Shown here one piece after another: positions 1 to 8,173 of a stretch of 64,000 nucleotides of DNA. Within the stretch, counting starts at the first letter, position 1. Every line of letters starts with the position of its first letter. The stretch covers positions 191,481-255,480 of the forward strand of contig JAXDTI010000001.1 in NCBI GenBank assembly GCA_034090045.1. The letters run 5' to 3'. Made by a program: the position numbers and the translations under genes. The notes under the pieces are model-generated. The model was given only the letters and a program-made list of their open reading frames with translations, was not told where the DNA came from and made no database searches. This stretch comes from JAXDTI01 sp034090045 (GTDB taxonomy: Bacteria > Actinomycetota > Actinomycetes > Actinomycetales > Actinomycetaceae).

Positions 1-448
1 TGCCGATCATTCCGCCAATCGTGCAGCGGTTCGCGGTCGAGGGATCCGGGCCGAAACGCAGACCGTACTTCGCGGCGGCAGCCTGCAGCTGTCCCTCGAT
101 AACACCTGGCTGGACGGTCGCGGTACGGGAGTCCGCATCAATGTTAAGGATACGGTTCAGGTGCGGAAAATAATCAACAATCACGCCCGGGCCGATCGCG
201 TTACCGGCACAGGACGTTCCGGCACCGCGAGCAGTCAACGGAATCTCTAAATCGCGGGAAATCCGGTGAATCAGCTGCACTTCCTCGGTCTCGCGGGGAG
301 CCAGACGCAAAACTGGAACGACCCGATAGTTGCCGGCATCAGTTGAGGCAAGCGCCCGATCGACAGGTTTTGCGGAAACATCGCCGGTATATCCGGCTCG
401 CTGTAGTTCATCGATAAAGGCGCGCGCCCGCTGACGCATTTCACTCAT
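1..448 (-). CDS. FAD-binding oxidoreductase, N-terminal part (cut by window edge)
   Basis: The first 149 codons of a protein whose remainder lies beyond base 1. Translation begins MSEMRQRARAFIDEL. It contains the PCMH-type FAD-binding signature: a region near residues 75-90 reading LTARGAGTSCAGNAIGPG, then VQPGVIEGQLQAAAAKYGLRF and a second glycine-rich stretch (CTIGGMIG). This is the start of a D-lactate/glycolate-type FAD-linked dehydrogenase, quite possibly the form fused to a C-terminal Fe-S (GlpC-like) domain, but that part is not visible. The substrate cannot be named. The start is ATG at 448, with TAAACT six bases upstream and no Shine-Dalgarno, so the mRNA is probably leaderless. It is divergent from the DUF817 gene. 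Confidence 0.8.
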   Translation of the reverse strand, partial: MSEMRQRARAFIDELQRAGYTGDVSAKPVDRALASTDAGNYRVVPVLRLAPRETEEVQLIHRISRDLEIPLTARGAGTSCAGNAIGPGVIVDYFPHLNRILNIDADSRTATVQPGVIEGQLQAAAAKYGLRFGPDPSTANRCTIGGMIG

Positions 449-454
449 GACCCC

Positions 455-460
455 AGTTTA
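455..460 (-). promoter_or_regulatory. -10 box TAAACT, leaderless promoter of the FAD oxidase
   Basis: TAAACT on the minus strand ends exactly six bases before the ATG at 448. There is no ribosome-binding site in between. TANNNT placed 6-8 bases before the start is the known geometry of actinobacterial leaderless promoters. Confidence 0.6.
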
Positions 461-529
461 GCGGCGACCCCCGCCCGGTTGTAGCGCCATCTACAGGGGC
501 ACGGCGGCGCGGGCTGTAATAATTGGTGT

Positions 530-1396
530 ATGCGCAATGATCGGCTGGGTCGCCCGCCCAGCCCCAAGGAACCGGCCCGTTCTCCCCTGTCGAATCTGCG
601 GATCCTGGCCACACAGCTCCTACGTTTCACCTGGATACAGCTGCAATGCTGCTTGTTCCCGGCACTGATATTCCTGGGTTTAGCTGCCTCGAAACTGATT
701 CCCGCCGAACTCGCCGCGCCGCTGGGACGCTACGATCTGCTGCTGATCTATGTCATGATCATCCAAATCGCCTTTATCGTTTTTCGCCTGGAAACCGCGC
801 GGGAACTGGGCGTTATCTGTGCCTTTCACCTGATAGGTTTGTGCCTGGAAATTTTCAAGGTTCAGGTGGGATCCTGGTCCTATCCGGATCCGGGATTGAT
901 TCGCCTCGCCGGGGTACCGATTTTTTCAGGGTTCATGTACGCCTCTGTAGGATCCTATATTTGCCAGGCTTTCAGGCGCTTCGACCTGCACATAAACCAT
1001 TTCAATTGGGCGGCGGTCAGCGTGTTAGCTATCGCGGCGTACGCAAACTTTTTCACGCATCATTGGATTCCGGATCTGCGCTGGTGGATAGCAGCGGGTT
1101 TCATCGTAGCGCTGTGGCGTTCACGTATCTGGTTCACGGTGGGACGCTCACGCTATCAAATGCCACTGGCGGTAGCCTTTACCCTGATAGGGTTCTTTTT
1201 GTGGGTGGCTGAGAACGCCGCTACTTTCCTGGGAGCCTGGGCCTATCCGAACCAAAACTCCGGGTGGGAAATGGTACACCTGGGCAAGTTCGGATCCTGG
1301 GCGCTACTGATATCCCTATCGTTTGTGCTGGTAGCCGCAGTAAAGGCGCAGGAGGGTCGGCTATACGGTTCCGGACCGGCATCCGTCACCGACTGA
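530..1396 (+). CDS. DUF817 family integral membrane protein
   Basis: A 288-residue, strongly hydrophobic protein with about eight predicted membrane segments beginning near residue 35. It carries the conserved polar loops of DUF817 (YoaT-like) proteins: VQVGSWSYPDPG near residue 110, GVPIFSGFMYASVGSY near 128, and a C-terminal GAWAYPNQNSGWEMVHLGKFG. The family has no established biochemical role. The start chosen is the ATG at 530. TAATAAT ends six bases upstream and no Shine-Dalgarno is visible, so the message may be leaderless. The SDR gene follows after 80 bases with its own ribosome-binding site. Confidence 0.8.
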   Translation: MRNDRLGRPPSPKEPARSPLSNLRILATQLLRFTWIQLQCCLFPALIFLGLAASKLIPAELAAPLGRYDLLLIYVMIIQIAFIVFRLETARELGVICAFHLIGLCLEIFKVQVGSWSYPDPGLIRLAGVPIFSGFMYASVGSYICQAFRRFDLHINHFNWAAVSVLAIAAYANFFTHHWIPDLRWWIAAGFIVALWRSRIWFTVGRSRYQMPLAVAFTLIGFFLWVAENAATFLGAWAYPNQNSGWEMVHLGKFGSWALLISLSFVLVAAVKAQEGRLYGSGPASVTD

Positions 1397-1476
1397 CAAA
1401 ACCGAACCCTGTCTCAACACCACCCGCCGAGGTCTGCAATACCATTGGAAACAAGGGCTGAACAAAGGAGTGCATA

Positions 1477-2346
1477 ATGAGTTCGAAACCGCTGCGCAAC
1501 ATAATCGACAAAGTTTTTCCACGCCCCACGCCGGTTCCGATTAAAGGCGCGGTTGTGCTGGTAACCGGAGCCGGTTCCGGGATAGGACGGCTGATGGCTA
1601 TAGGTGCCGCTCAACGAGGTGCGCGCGCGGTGATTATTTGGGATCTCAACGAAGCAGGTGCCACACAAACCCTAGAGCAGGCGCGTACCGCCGGAGCTGA
1701 AGCGATTTCCGCCAGGGTCGATGTCACTGACTCCGCATCGGTATCCAGCGCGGCAAAAACAGCTCTCAAGGCTTTTGGACGAGTAGACATATTGATTAAC
1801 AATGCCGGCATCGTCACGGGCAAAGAGTTTCTGCAGCTCACAGATGAGGACGTGCAGCGCACTTTCGATGTAAACACGCTCAGCCACTATCGCACCACCC
1901 GGGAATTCCTGCCCGGGATGCTGGAGCGCGACCGTGGCTCGGTGGTGACAATCGCCTCGGCGGCGGGCCTGGTCGGGGTGGCGCGTCAAACCGACTACGG
2001 CAGCTCAAAATTTGCGGCAGTAGGCTTTGACCAGTCCCTACGCGCTGAACTACGCCATCGTGGATCCAATGTTCACACCCTCCTGTACTGCCCCTACTAC
2101 ATCGGCACCGGAATGTTTGACGGCGTGAAAACAAAGTTCCCGCTGCTGCTGCCAATCCTGCAACCCCCGCAGGTTGCCGAACAGGTGCTGGACGCTATCG
2201 AACGCGGCACCCAGATGAAAGTTCACCCGCCGTTGGTGAGACTTGTGCAGCTGATCCAGGCTTTCCCGGTACCTTTCGTCGATCGCATAACGGATTTCTT
2301 TGGCGTGAACTCAACCATGGACGATTTCACCGGGCGAAAGAAATAG
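1477..2346 (+). CDS. short-chain dehydrogenase/reductase (SDR)
   Basis: A 289-residue classical SDR. The Rossmann motif TGAGSGIG is at about residues 30-37, the NNAG motif at about 108, and the active site has Ser in IASAAG and the Tyr-x3-Lys pair in YGSSKFA (about 175-179). The C-terminal extension ending in GVNSTMDDFTGR resembles the SDR16C/DHRS group that acts on retinol- or steroid-like and long-chain alcohol substrates, but the bacterial substrate is unknown. A clear AAGGAG site lies eight bases before the ATG. It ends 14 bases from the end of the convergent TPR gene. Confidence 0.85.
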   Translation: MSSKPLRNIIDKVFPRPTPVPIKGAVVLVTGAGSGIGRLMAIGAAQRGARAVIIWDLNEAGATQTLEQARTAGAEAISARVDVTDSASVSSAAKTALKAFGRVDILINNAGIVTGKEFLQLTDEDVQRTFDVNTLSHYRTTREFLPGMLERDRGSVVTIASAAGLVGVARQTDYGSSKFAAVGFDQSLRAELRHRGSNVHTLLYCPYYIGTGMFDGVKTKFPLLLPILQPPQVAEQVLDAIERGTQMKVHPPLVRLVQLIQAFPVPFVDRITDFFGVNSTMDDFTGRKK

Positions 2347-2359
2347 CGGTTTCCAGGTT

Positions 2360-3223
2360 TCACCAATGCTTGCCGCCGGAACCGCCACCGCCGAAAAAAC
2401 TATCCCGGTTCTTTTGGGCTTCGTCGTGTTCAGCTTGACCCTCTGAGTTACGCCTGTTCAGCTCCTCTTGTTTGCGCTGGATTTCGCTGTCCTGGCCGTC
2501 CTGCTCATTCGGGTTACCCTGCTGCTGATCTCGCTGACCCTGCCGGTTATCAGGATCTGTCTGCTCGTTGTTGTCCTCACCATCCTGATTGTTCTGGTTA
2601 CTTTGATCATCAGAATCGCTGTCGCCACTATTTCCGCTCTGTCCAGAAGCCGCACAGTCGGACTGCACCTGGGTCGCCTCGTCATCTCGATTCTGGGCAC
2701 GATACCCTGCTGCGAGATTCATCCGCACCATACATTCGGCACTGCTCGGATCGGAACCATCTCCGGGCGGATCAAGACGCAAAGCAGCCTCCAAATCCGC
2801 TACACCAGCATCAATACGCTTATTAATGAGTTCTGTCGTGCCGAGATTATAGTATCCGCGCCAACGTTCCGGCCCGAAAGGCGTGATCCGAACCAGGGCG
2901 GAAAAACCAGATTCGGCGCGCTGTATGTCACCGTTTAGCTGAGCGCTCGCGGCAGTAAACGACCAGACCCAAACAGTTATAAACCATAGGCCGAACAGCG
3001 CCAATAGTGTCGCAAACGGGATTCCGATAATCCACAGCCACCGGGAACGCCGCTGCTGCGGAACAGTGACGAGAATGTTTTCTTCTGCGCTGCGCTGTCG
3101 TTTTCGCTCCGCTCGGCGCACACTGCGGCGGTCAGCCCAGGAGACACGTTTCGCGTCCCGCCCGGTTTCAGCGCCGACACCATCGGCGCGACCTTGAAAG
3201 CATTTTTCCCCACTACCGTCCAT
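2360..3223 (-). CDS. membrane-anchored TPR-like protein, last gene of the MoxR/VWA operon (BatC-like)
   Basis: 287 residues with a basic cytoplasmic N-terminus (about 1-60) and one membrane segment (about 62-90). A short helical region (about 95-180) follows, with TPR-like features: YYNLGTTELINK, LEAALRLDP and MNLAAGYRAQ. After that comes a long low-complexity tract rich in Asn, Gln, Asp and Glu (about 195-265), and a glycine-rich end. Position and architecture match BatC-type tetratricopeptide proteins of Bat operons. The function is unknown; in Bacteroides the operon was linked to aerotolerance and in other bacteria to envelope stress. The ATG overlaps the upstream VWA gene by 11 bases, indicating translational coupling. 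Confidence 0.65.
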   Translation of the reverse strand: MDGSGEKCFQGRADGVGAETGRDAKRVSWADRRSVRRAERKRQRSAEENILVTVPQQRRSRWLWIIGIPFATLLALFGLWFITVWVWSFTAASAQLNGDIQRAESGFSALVRITPFGPERWRGYYNLGTTELINKRIDAGVADLEAALRLDPPGDGSDPSSAECMVRMNLAAGYRAQNRDDEATQVQSDCAASGQSGNSGDSDSDDQSNQNNQDGEDNNEQTDPDNRQGQRDQQQGNPNEQDGQDSEIQRKQEELNRRNSEGQAEHDEAQKNRDSFFGGGGSGGKHW

Positions 3224-4313
3224 ATCCGCCTCCCCCTACACGTTGGGGGCGCGCACCGCCACGCCAAAACTCTGCCTGTCGGAACGCCAAATACCATGTC
3301 TCCCACAGCATTAAAACCAACAACACCAGCGCAAACGGCCAAATAAAGTCGCGATAAACCACCATGCCGTCCTGCTCCTCACCAACCTTTGCTGCAGCCT
3401 GGTTGAGCGCCTTTGTCACACCGTTCGGCAGTGACCCGCCATGGTTTCGGTCATAGTATTGGACACCGAGGGCAGCCGCGATCCGATTCAGATGCTTAGC
3501 GTCCATCCGCGAAATCGCATCCGCGCCGGTGGTCGGATCCTGGATATTTGACCCCTGAACATCAAAAAACCCACTGTCGTATTCGGGCATCACCGCTCCG
3601 GTAGCCGTTCCGTACCCGAGCACCGCACCTGAAGATAGATACGGTGCCAGCTCCGCCCAACGCTCATCATTCGGTTCGTTTTCGCTCGTCACCTCACCAT
3701 CTGAGAGCACAATCAACACTCGTGACTTCCCGAAAGCATCAGCCGTGTCGTCATCCTGAGCAGGCACAATCTTTCGTTCCAACACGTCGAGCGCCCGCGA
3801 CAAATCCGAACCAGTCGATTCGGCAGTGACCTCGGGTTTATAGGTCTCAACCCAAGATTCCACCGCCCCCAGATCTGAGGTGAGCGGCAAATCCAAGTTC
3901 GCGCGGGAAGACGTCGAAACAATAGCGTACCTGACCTGCGGAACATCCCCGGTTATACGGTCAATGTCGGTCAGCATCCCGGCGAAACGCGGCACCGATC
4001 CCGCCGGGAAACCCTTATCACCTGCAGCTTTATCTGCTATCTCGGAGACGTCACCGTGATAGTCGAGAGCCGACATGGAGCCGGTAGTATCCACCAGGAA
4101 ATACACGTCAACATTCGAGATAACCTGTTTCACTTTATGAGGCAAAGCCGGGGTGGCGCCTATCAACAAAACGAGGGCGGCAATCAGGATACGGCGAACC
4201 AAAACAAGCCGGCGGCGATGCTTGTCACGCATCCACGCCCAAACTATGAGCGCGACCATAACCATCCCGAACAGCACCAGCCACAGCGGGGAAGCAATAA
4301 AAATAAATTTCAC
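3213..4313 (-). CDS. VWA domain membrane protein (BatB-like)
   Basis: About 366 residues. Two membrane segments lie at the N-terminus (beginning KFIFIASPLWLVL and ILIAALVLLIGATPAL). A von Willebrand factor A domain follows, with a MIDAS-type metal site (DTTGSM, in which Thr takes the second position of DxSxS) and a later LSDGEVTSENEP. One membrane helix is near the C-terminus (WPFALVLLVLMLW). The frame extends upstream to 4367, but a GTG at 4313 overlaps the TGA of the previous gene (GTGA) and begins right before the hydrophobic segment, so it is preferred. It probably forms a membrane complex with the preceding VWA protein and MoxR. Confidence 0.8.
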   Translation of the reverse strand: MKFIFIASPLWLVLFGMVMVALIVWAWMRDKHRRRLVLVRRILIAALVLLIGATPALPHKVKQVISNVDVYFLVDTTGSMSALDYHGDVSEIADKAAGDKGFPAGSVPRFAGMLTDIDRITGDVPQVRYAIVSTSSRANLDLPLTSDLGAVESWVETYKPEVTAESTGSDLSRALDVLERKIVPAQDDDTADAFGKSRVLIVLSDGEVTSENEPNDERWAELAPYLSSGAVLGYGTATGAVMPEYDSGFFDVQGSNIQDPTTGADAISRMDAKHLNRIAAALGVQYYDRNHGGSLPNGVTKALNQAAAKVGEEQDGMVVYRDFIWPFALVLLVLMLWETWYLAFRQAEFWRGGARPQRVGGGGYGR

Positions 4314-5356
4314 AGCCTGGCCCTCGCAATCAGCGCAAACCCCGCCACCACGAATATGATGAGCCACGGATAGACCTCAGAGTTGCGGTCGCTTTCGAGC
4401 ACAATCGGGTCGCCTTTCACGAGCGATGCCACCTGTTCATCATTGATTTGTCTGATGACCGCCTGTACCGTGTCCACGCTGGCGTCATGGTACACACCAC
4501 CATTGTCGATCAGGTTTTGCCGGAAATCCGCTTTCGCTGCCTGCGTATCAGCATCTGCATAGTTCATCGTGCCACCATCAGACAGCGGCGGCATCCACAG
4601 ACCATGCACGATTATGTCACGGCCAGCCGCGTATTTCACGGACTCCCCGAGAGTAAAGGTTTCCTCCCCCTCAACGATATTGTCGGTGATGAGAATGATA
4701 GAGCGGATTCTGCCATTCTCCCACTGGTCAAATCCCATCGCACACGACATCAAACCGTCACCCACCAGAGATGATGCCTCTGTATTTTCGTTTATGACCG
4801 AAAACAGCAAATCTTTCAGCTGCGGTGACGTGTACAGGTACTCACCGATAATCTGATAGCCGGAGGGCGAAAACAAAGTGTGTGTTTCCGTCAGCTGCTC
4901 AGTCACCATCTCATAGTCATCGGTGAGCGGGAACATTCTGACCGCCGAATAGTTCCACATATACATGCCGACACGTTCCCCGTCATAGCTGTCGGAAAGC
5001 TCCATCATCTGACCCATCGCGTCATAGTCGGCTTTGAGCATCGAGGAAGAAATATCGAGACACAGCATTATGTCGCGGTTGGAACTCTCCTGTGTTTTCT
5101 TTTCCACATGTATCGGCCCGCCGGTCATCACCGCCAACAGTACCGCAGCCAACACTACTGCCACCAGGGCAAATAATGCGCGAAGTCGGATACCCCACAG
5201 CCTTTTCCTATATCTCGGGAGCAACGAAATATAGGTCGCGTTGGCGACCAGCACCCGAGGACGCGCCTCAAAGAAATTCCGACCCCGCAAACACGCGAGA
5301 ACAAGAACGATGACAACCGCCGCGAGACCTATAAAAAACAGCCACCACCTGGTCAT
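4310..5356 (-). CDS. VWA domain membrane protein (BatA-like)
   Basis: 348 residues. Two N-terminal membrane helices (WWLFFIGLAAVVIVLVLAC and a second near residues 55-75) are followed by a VWA domain with a complete MIDAS motif (CLDISSSM, about residue 98), a second metal-site segment (IILITDNIVEGEE), and a C-terminal helix (PWLIIFVVAGFALI). The ATG overlaps the TGA of the upstream gene (ATGA). It is the paralogue of the following VWA gene; tandem VWA genes behind moxR and DUF58 are characteristic of Bat-type operons. Ligands are unknown. Confidence 0.8.
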   Translation of the reverse strand: MTRWWLFFIGLAAVVIVLVLACLRGRNFFEARPRVLVANATYISLLPRYRKRLWGIRLRALFALVAVVLAAVLLAVMTGGPIHVEKKTQESSNRDIMLCLDISSSMLKADYDAMGQMMELSDSYDGERVGMYMWNYSAVRMFPLTDDYEMVTEQLTETHTLFSPSGYQIIGEYLYTSPQLKDLLFSVINENTEASSLVGDGLMSCAMGFDQWENGRIRSIILITDNIVEGEETFTLGESVKYAAGRDIIVHGLWMPPLSDGGTMNYADADTQAAKADFRQNLIDNGGVYHDASVDTVQAVIRQINDEQVASLVKGDPIVLESDRNSEVYPWLIIFVVAGFALIARARL

Positions 5357-5934
5357 ACGCGCGTCCCCTCGTCAATGAGGTTACGCACGATACCACCGGT
5401 TACCCCGATATCCTCTGCGGTGGGTTGCCGTATGCTGCGGATGTCGAAACGCTCCGTACCGGCGACCGTGGTGGGTGCGAAAGAGGGAGACTCGAAACGC
5501 TCCAGCGCGGAAACCATATTCGGCCACACATTACTAAACAGGCGACGCATCTCACCGACAGTTGCGGCTTCACAGTTCACGCCGGAACGCTCGGTGGCGA
5601 GCGCCCGCAACAGAGCGGCAAAAGCCAAAGCGACCTCGCGACTGCTGTATTTACCTGCGCGGGCCTCGTCCTCCACCTGCTTAACTTTCGCGAGATAACG
5701 TGCGCGTTTACGGGCCGAAAGTTCGATGAGTGTCGGTTCGTGCAGCAGTTCGCGAGGGACACGGGCAACACGGTGTCGAATACGAATCCAGCCGATTGTG
5801 ACGGCGGCGAGCAGCACGGCTGCCACCCCGATGGAAAGAACCGGAACACTATATGCGGTGGTGTCGATGAGGTCACCGATTGTCGGCGCGAGCCCCGCCA
5901 CACACCCTAACACCAGTTCAGCGACCCCAAACAT
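5353..5934 (-). CDS. single-pass membrane protein of the MoxR/VWA operon, unrecognised
   Basis: About 193 residues. An N-terminal hydrophobic stretch (LSIGVAAVLLAAVTIGWI) is followed by a basic, helical cytoplasmic part (ELSARKRARYLAKVKQVEDE, then a segment of about 90 residues containing REVALAFAALLRALATE). No catalytic motif is visible. Genes at this operon position often encode DUF4381/DUF4129-like membrane proteins, but no clear family match can be claimed. The frame is open to 5955, but GGGAGG lies five bases before the ATG at 5934, which supports that start. It overlaps the end of the DUF58 gene and overlaps the next gene by ATGA. Confidence 0.6.
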   Translation of the reverse strand: MFGVAELVLGCVAGLAPTIGDLIDTTAYSVPVLSIGVAAVLLAAVTIGWIRIRHRVARVPRELLHEPTLIELSARKRARYLAKVKQVEDEARAGKYSSREVALAFAALLRALATERSGVNCEAATVGEMRRLFSNVWPNMVSALERFESPSFAPTTVAGTERFDIRSIRQPTAEDIGVTGGIVRNLIDEGTRV

Positions 5935-6802
5935 AGGGCCTCCCGAGCACGTCAATGATCGCTTCTACAGCGTCTTCGGTCGATGTTACGGTCACCGCCG
6001 GCACCCGCAGTCGCCGAAGCATTTTGAAAATGGAGAGCACGAGTTGGCGCTGCGTATTTTCATGTATGTGATGCAATTGCTCATCATCGAGCACCATATT
6101 CATGAGTTCCCCGGCAGAAACGTCTGTGACCTGCCCTTCCTCGACGAGTTGGGTGGGGTCTGCGTCCGCAACCATCACGACTAGTAACCGGTGTATGGAA
6201 CGAATTTTTCGCAGTACCGGTTCCAGCCCAGGATGTATTGCAAAACTGTCAGTGAGCAGCACCATTATTGATTGACCGCGGGTTTGGTTAAACGCCGTTT
6301 GCAGCACCCTTGACAGGTCAGATTCCGGTGACTCCGGTGTGATGTCGGTGCGGATCCGCTGCATCAGCAGCTCCACGTGTTCGTTTCCGCCACGCGCCGG
6401 GAGGCTGCGCAGTCGCTCGGCATCCCCACTCACCATGCCAACCAGGTCGCCACGCATCAAACCTATATATGCCAGGACTTCTGCGGCTTCGAGAGCGATG
6501 TCCTCTTTGGGTTCGCGGCTGGGGGCGAGCGCCGACATTGAACGACCGGTGTCCACCAGCAGCGTTATCGCCACATTCACGCTGCGTTCGAAACGTTTGA
6601 TGATTGGGCGGGCGTGGGCGGCAGAAGATTTCCAGTCAATGTCACCAACATCGTCACCAATCTTGTATTCGGCGAGGTCATCAAAGTCTTGACCATAGCC
6701 GTTGAGCCGCGAGTGATGCACCCCAGAAAAGACGCGTGCCGAACGCTGCAGCACCGGCAGTGACAGCCGGGAACGCAGCAGCTCCAGCTTCGATGGTTTC
6801 AT
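5918..6802 (-). CDS. DUF58 domain protein
   Basis: 294 residues with the DUF58 hallmark GYGQDFDDLAEYKIGDDVGD at about residues 35-54, followed by IDWKSSAAHARPIIKRFE. The rest is a VWA-like fold (LLVDTGRSMSALAP, MVLLTDSFAIHPGLEP). DUF58 proteins are regularly encoded directly after MoxR ATPases and are thought to link the ATPase to VWA partners. The start is the ATG at 6802, 29 bases after the moxR stop. This is the second gene of the six-gene minus-strand operon. Confidence 0.85.
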   Translation of the reverse strand: MKPSKLELLRSRLSLPVLQRSARVFSGVHHSRLNGYGQDFDDLAEYKIGDDVGDIDWKSSAAHARPIIKRFERSVNVAITLLVDTGRSMSALAPSREPKEDIALEAAEVLAYIGLMRGDLVGMVSGDAERLRSLPARGGNEHVELLMQRIRTDITPESPESDLSRVLQTAFNQTRGQSIMVLLTDSFAIHPGLEPVLRKIRSIHRLLVVMVADADPTQLVEEGQVTDVSAGELMNMVLDDEQLHHIHENTQRQLVLSIFKMLRRLRVPAVTVTSTEDAVEAIIDVLGRPYVWGR

Positions 6803-6831
6803 TTGCGACCTTGACCCCTGTTTATTTGCGG

Positions 6832-7908
6832 TTAGGGTACCGGCACAGCGCCGAATATCGAGTCGATGACCTGATTGACGCTCAGCTCGTTCGCTATCGC
6901 CTCATAGGATCGAATCAGGCGATGGCGCAGCACCGAGTAGCGCATGGATACTATGTCATCAGGGATTACGTAATTGCGGCCGGCAATCAGTGCCTGAGTT
7001 TGTGCTACCTGCAGCAGCGCCAGGGATCCGCGCGGGGAGGCCCCGACACGCAACTGCTGCATCAGACCCGGAACGGGGTGTGGACCATAGCCGCGAGTGG
7101 TGTTGATTATGTCAACGATATAGGCACGAATCGCGTCATGAACGAAGATGCGTCGCCGTGTGGCCTGCAAGAACAGCACATCTTCCGTGGTTATCGGGGC
7201 ACCGGTGGTTGGCGCGTCGAACACCCCAGAAGTAGACATATCGAGGATTTGCATTTCCTCTTCCGGTGTCGGATAGGTGATTACCTCTTTGAGGAGGAAA
7301 CGATCCATCTGTGCTTCGGGGAGCACATAGGTGCCCTCTTCTTCGATGGGGTTTTGTGTCGCCATAACCATAAAGGGGTTGGGCAGTTCATAGACGTTTC
7401 CACCAATTGTGGTTTGACGTTCCTGCATCGCTTCAAGCATCGCGGATTGGGTTTTCGCACTCGACCGGTTGATTTCGTCAAGCAGCACGAAGTTGGCGTG
7501 TACCGGCCCTATTTGGGTGGTCATCTCGCCGGTCTGGAAGTTGAAGATTTGGGTGCCGATTATGTCGTTGGGCATCAGGTCGGGGGTGCATTGTATGCGG
7601 TGGAAAGAGCCACCAACCGCTGTGGCAAGTGCCTGAGCGGCGGTGGTTTTTGCCAGGCCGGGCACTGATTCCAGGAGCACGTGGCCGTTCGCAATCAGAC
7701 CGGATAGCAGGGCGCGGTGCAAGCTTTCTTGACCGACAACGCGCTGCCGGAATATCGCGGTAACTCGCTCGATCAGTTCCGCTGCGCGAGCCATATCAGA
7801 GTCTGGGATCTGTCCGTCGTCGATACGCTGGCGGGTTTTTGGTTGCTGGGGTGACCCCGCAGCCTGCCGGGCAGAGTCGATTGCGGGCTGGGGATAGGGT
7901 TGGGACAT
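6832..7908 (-). CDS. MoxR family AAA+ ATPase
   Basis: 358 residues. It has a Walker A-type loop SVPGLAKTTAAQALA at about residue 80, Walker B LLDEINRSSAKTQSAML at about 145, and sensor 1 FMVMATQNPIEEEGTYVLPE. These are diagnostic of MoxR ATPases, which act as chaperone-like remodellers for VWA-containing complexes. It is the first gene of the operon. A strong AAGGAGG site lies just upstream of the ATG, and a TAAACT -10 box overlaps a 15-base palindrome between promoter and ribosome-binding site. It is divergent from purD. Confidence 0.92.
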   Translation of the reverse strand: MSQPYPQPAIDSARQAAGSPQQPKTRQRIDDGQIPDSDMARAAELIERVTAIFRQRVVGQESLHRALLSGLIANGHVLLESVPGLAKTTAAQALATAVGGSFHRIQCTPDLMPNDIIGTQIFNFQTGEMTTQIGPVHANFVLLDEINRSSAKTQSAMLEAMQERQTTIGGNVYELPNPFMVMATQNPIEEEGTYVLPEAQMDRFLLKEVITYPTPEEEMQILDMSTSGVFDAPTTGAPITTEDVLFLQATRRRIFVHDAIRAYIVDIINTTRGYGPHPVPGLMQQLRVGASPRGSLALLQVAQTQALIAGRNYVIPDDIVSMRYSVLRHRLIRSYEAIANELSVNQVIDSIFGAVPVP

Positions 7909-7920
7909 CTAGCCTCCTTA

Positions 7921-7939
7921 CTGGTTTGAAACCAGTTTA
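7921..7939 (-). promoter_or_regulatory. moxR promoter -10 box with overlapping palindromic operator candidate
   Basis: On the minus strand TAAACT (7939-7934) runs directly into CTGGTTTCAAACCAG (7935-7921), a perfect 7+1+7 inverted repeat, followed by the AAGGAGG ribosome-binding site. A palindrome covering the expected transcription start is typical of a repressor operator. The regulator is unknown. Confidence 0.5.
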
Positions 7940-8038
7940 GCGTCCCCCTCAGACACAATCCTTTAGCATCCACCACCCGACCCAGCCCCCGTGCCTCCCC
8001 AGCCCCGTGCACAACTCAGGAGAATTTGATTTATAGAC

Positions 8039-8070
8039 GGTGATTTTGGGCATTTCGCCGCAAAATCACC
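8039..8070. other. inverted repeat in the moxR-purD intergenic region
   Basis: GGTGATTTT (8039-8047) is perfectly complementary to AAAATCACC (8062-8070) around a 14-base loop that can pair further (GGC/GCC). No T-tract follows on either strand, so it is not a standard terminator. It may be a regulatory site. Confidence 0.45.
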
Positions 8071-8098
8071 AGACTTGTGCACAGGAACCCGCTTCGGT

Positions 8099-8142
8099 GA
8101 CTCACACAGTTCCCCACCCAGACTCACCCAGTTCCCCATATA
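8099..8142. repeat. tandem 22-base duplication upstream of purD
   Basis: Two adjacent 22-base units start at 8099 and 8121. The first 18 bases of each (GACTCACMCAGTTCCCCA) differ at a single position. They lie 30-75 bases before the purD start, where a regulator could bind. Confidence 0.6.
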
Positions 8143-8160
8143 GATGCGTGGGGTGGCGGG

Positions 8161-8166
8161 TAACCT
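8161..8166 (+). promoter_or_regulatory. -10 box TAACCT before purD
   Basis: TAACCT ends seven bases before the purD ATG at 8174, with no room for a functional Shine-Dalgarno. This fits a leaderless transcript. A second possible -10 (TATAGA) lies at about 8138. Confidence 0.45.
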
Positions 8167-8173
8167 TAGAGGT

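Noticed and set aside
2468..2938. Hydrophobic 156-codon frame opposite the TPR gene, looking like a membrane protein
   Set aside because: Its Leu/Val/Ile runs are the reverse complement of the Asp/Asn/Gln-rich tail of the sense gene, an artefact of low complexity.
6736..7668. 310-codon frame opposite moxR
   Set aside because: Antisense to a clear MoxR ATPase, with no motif and no ribosome-binding site.
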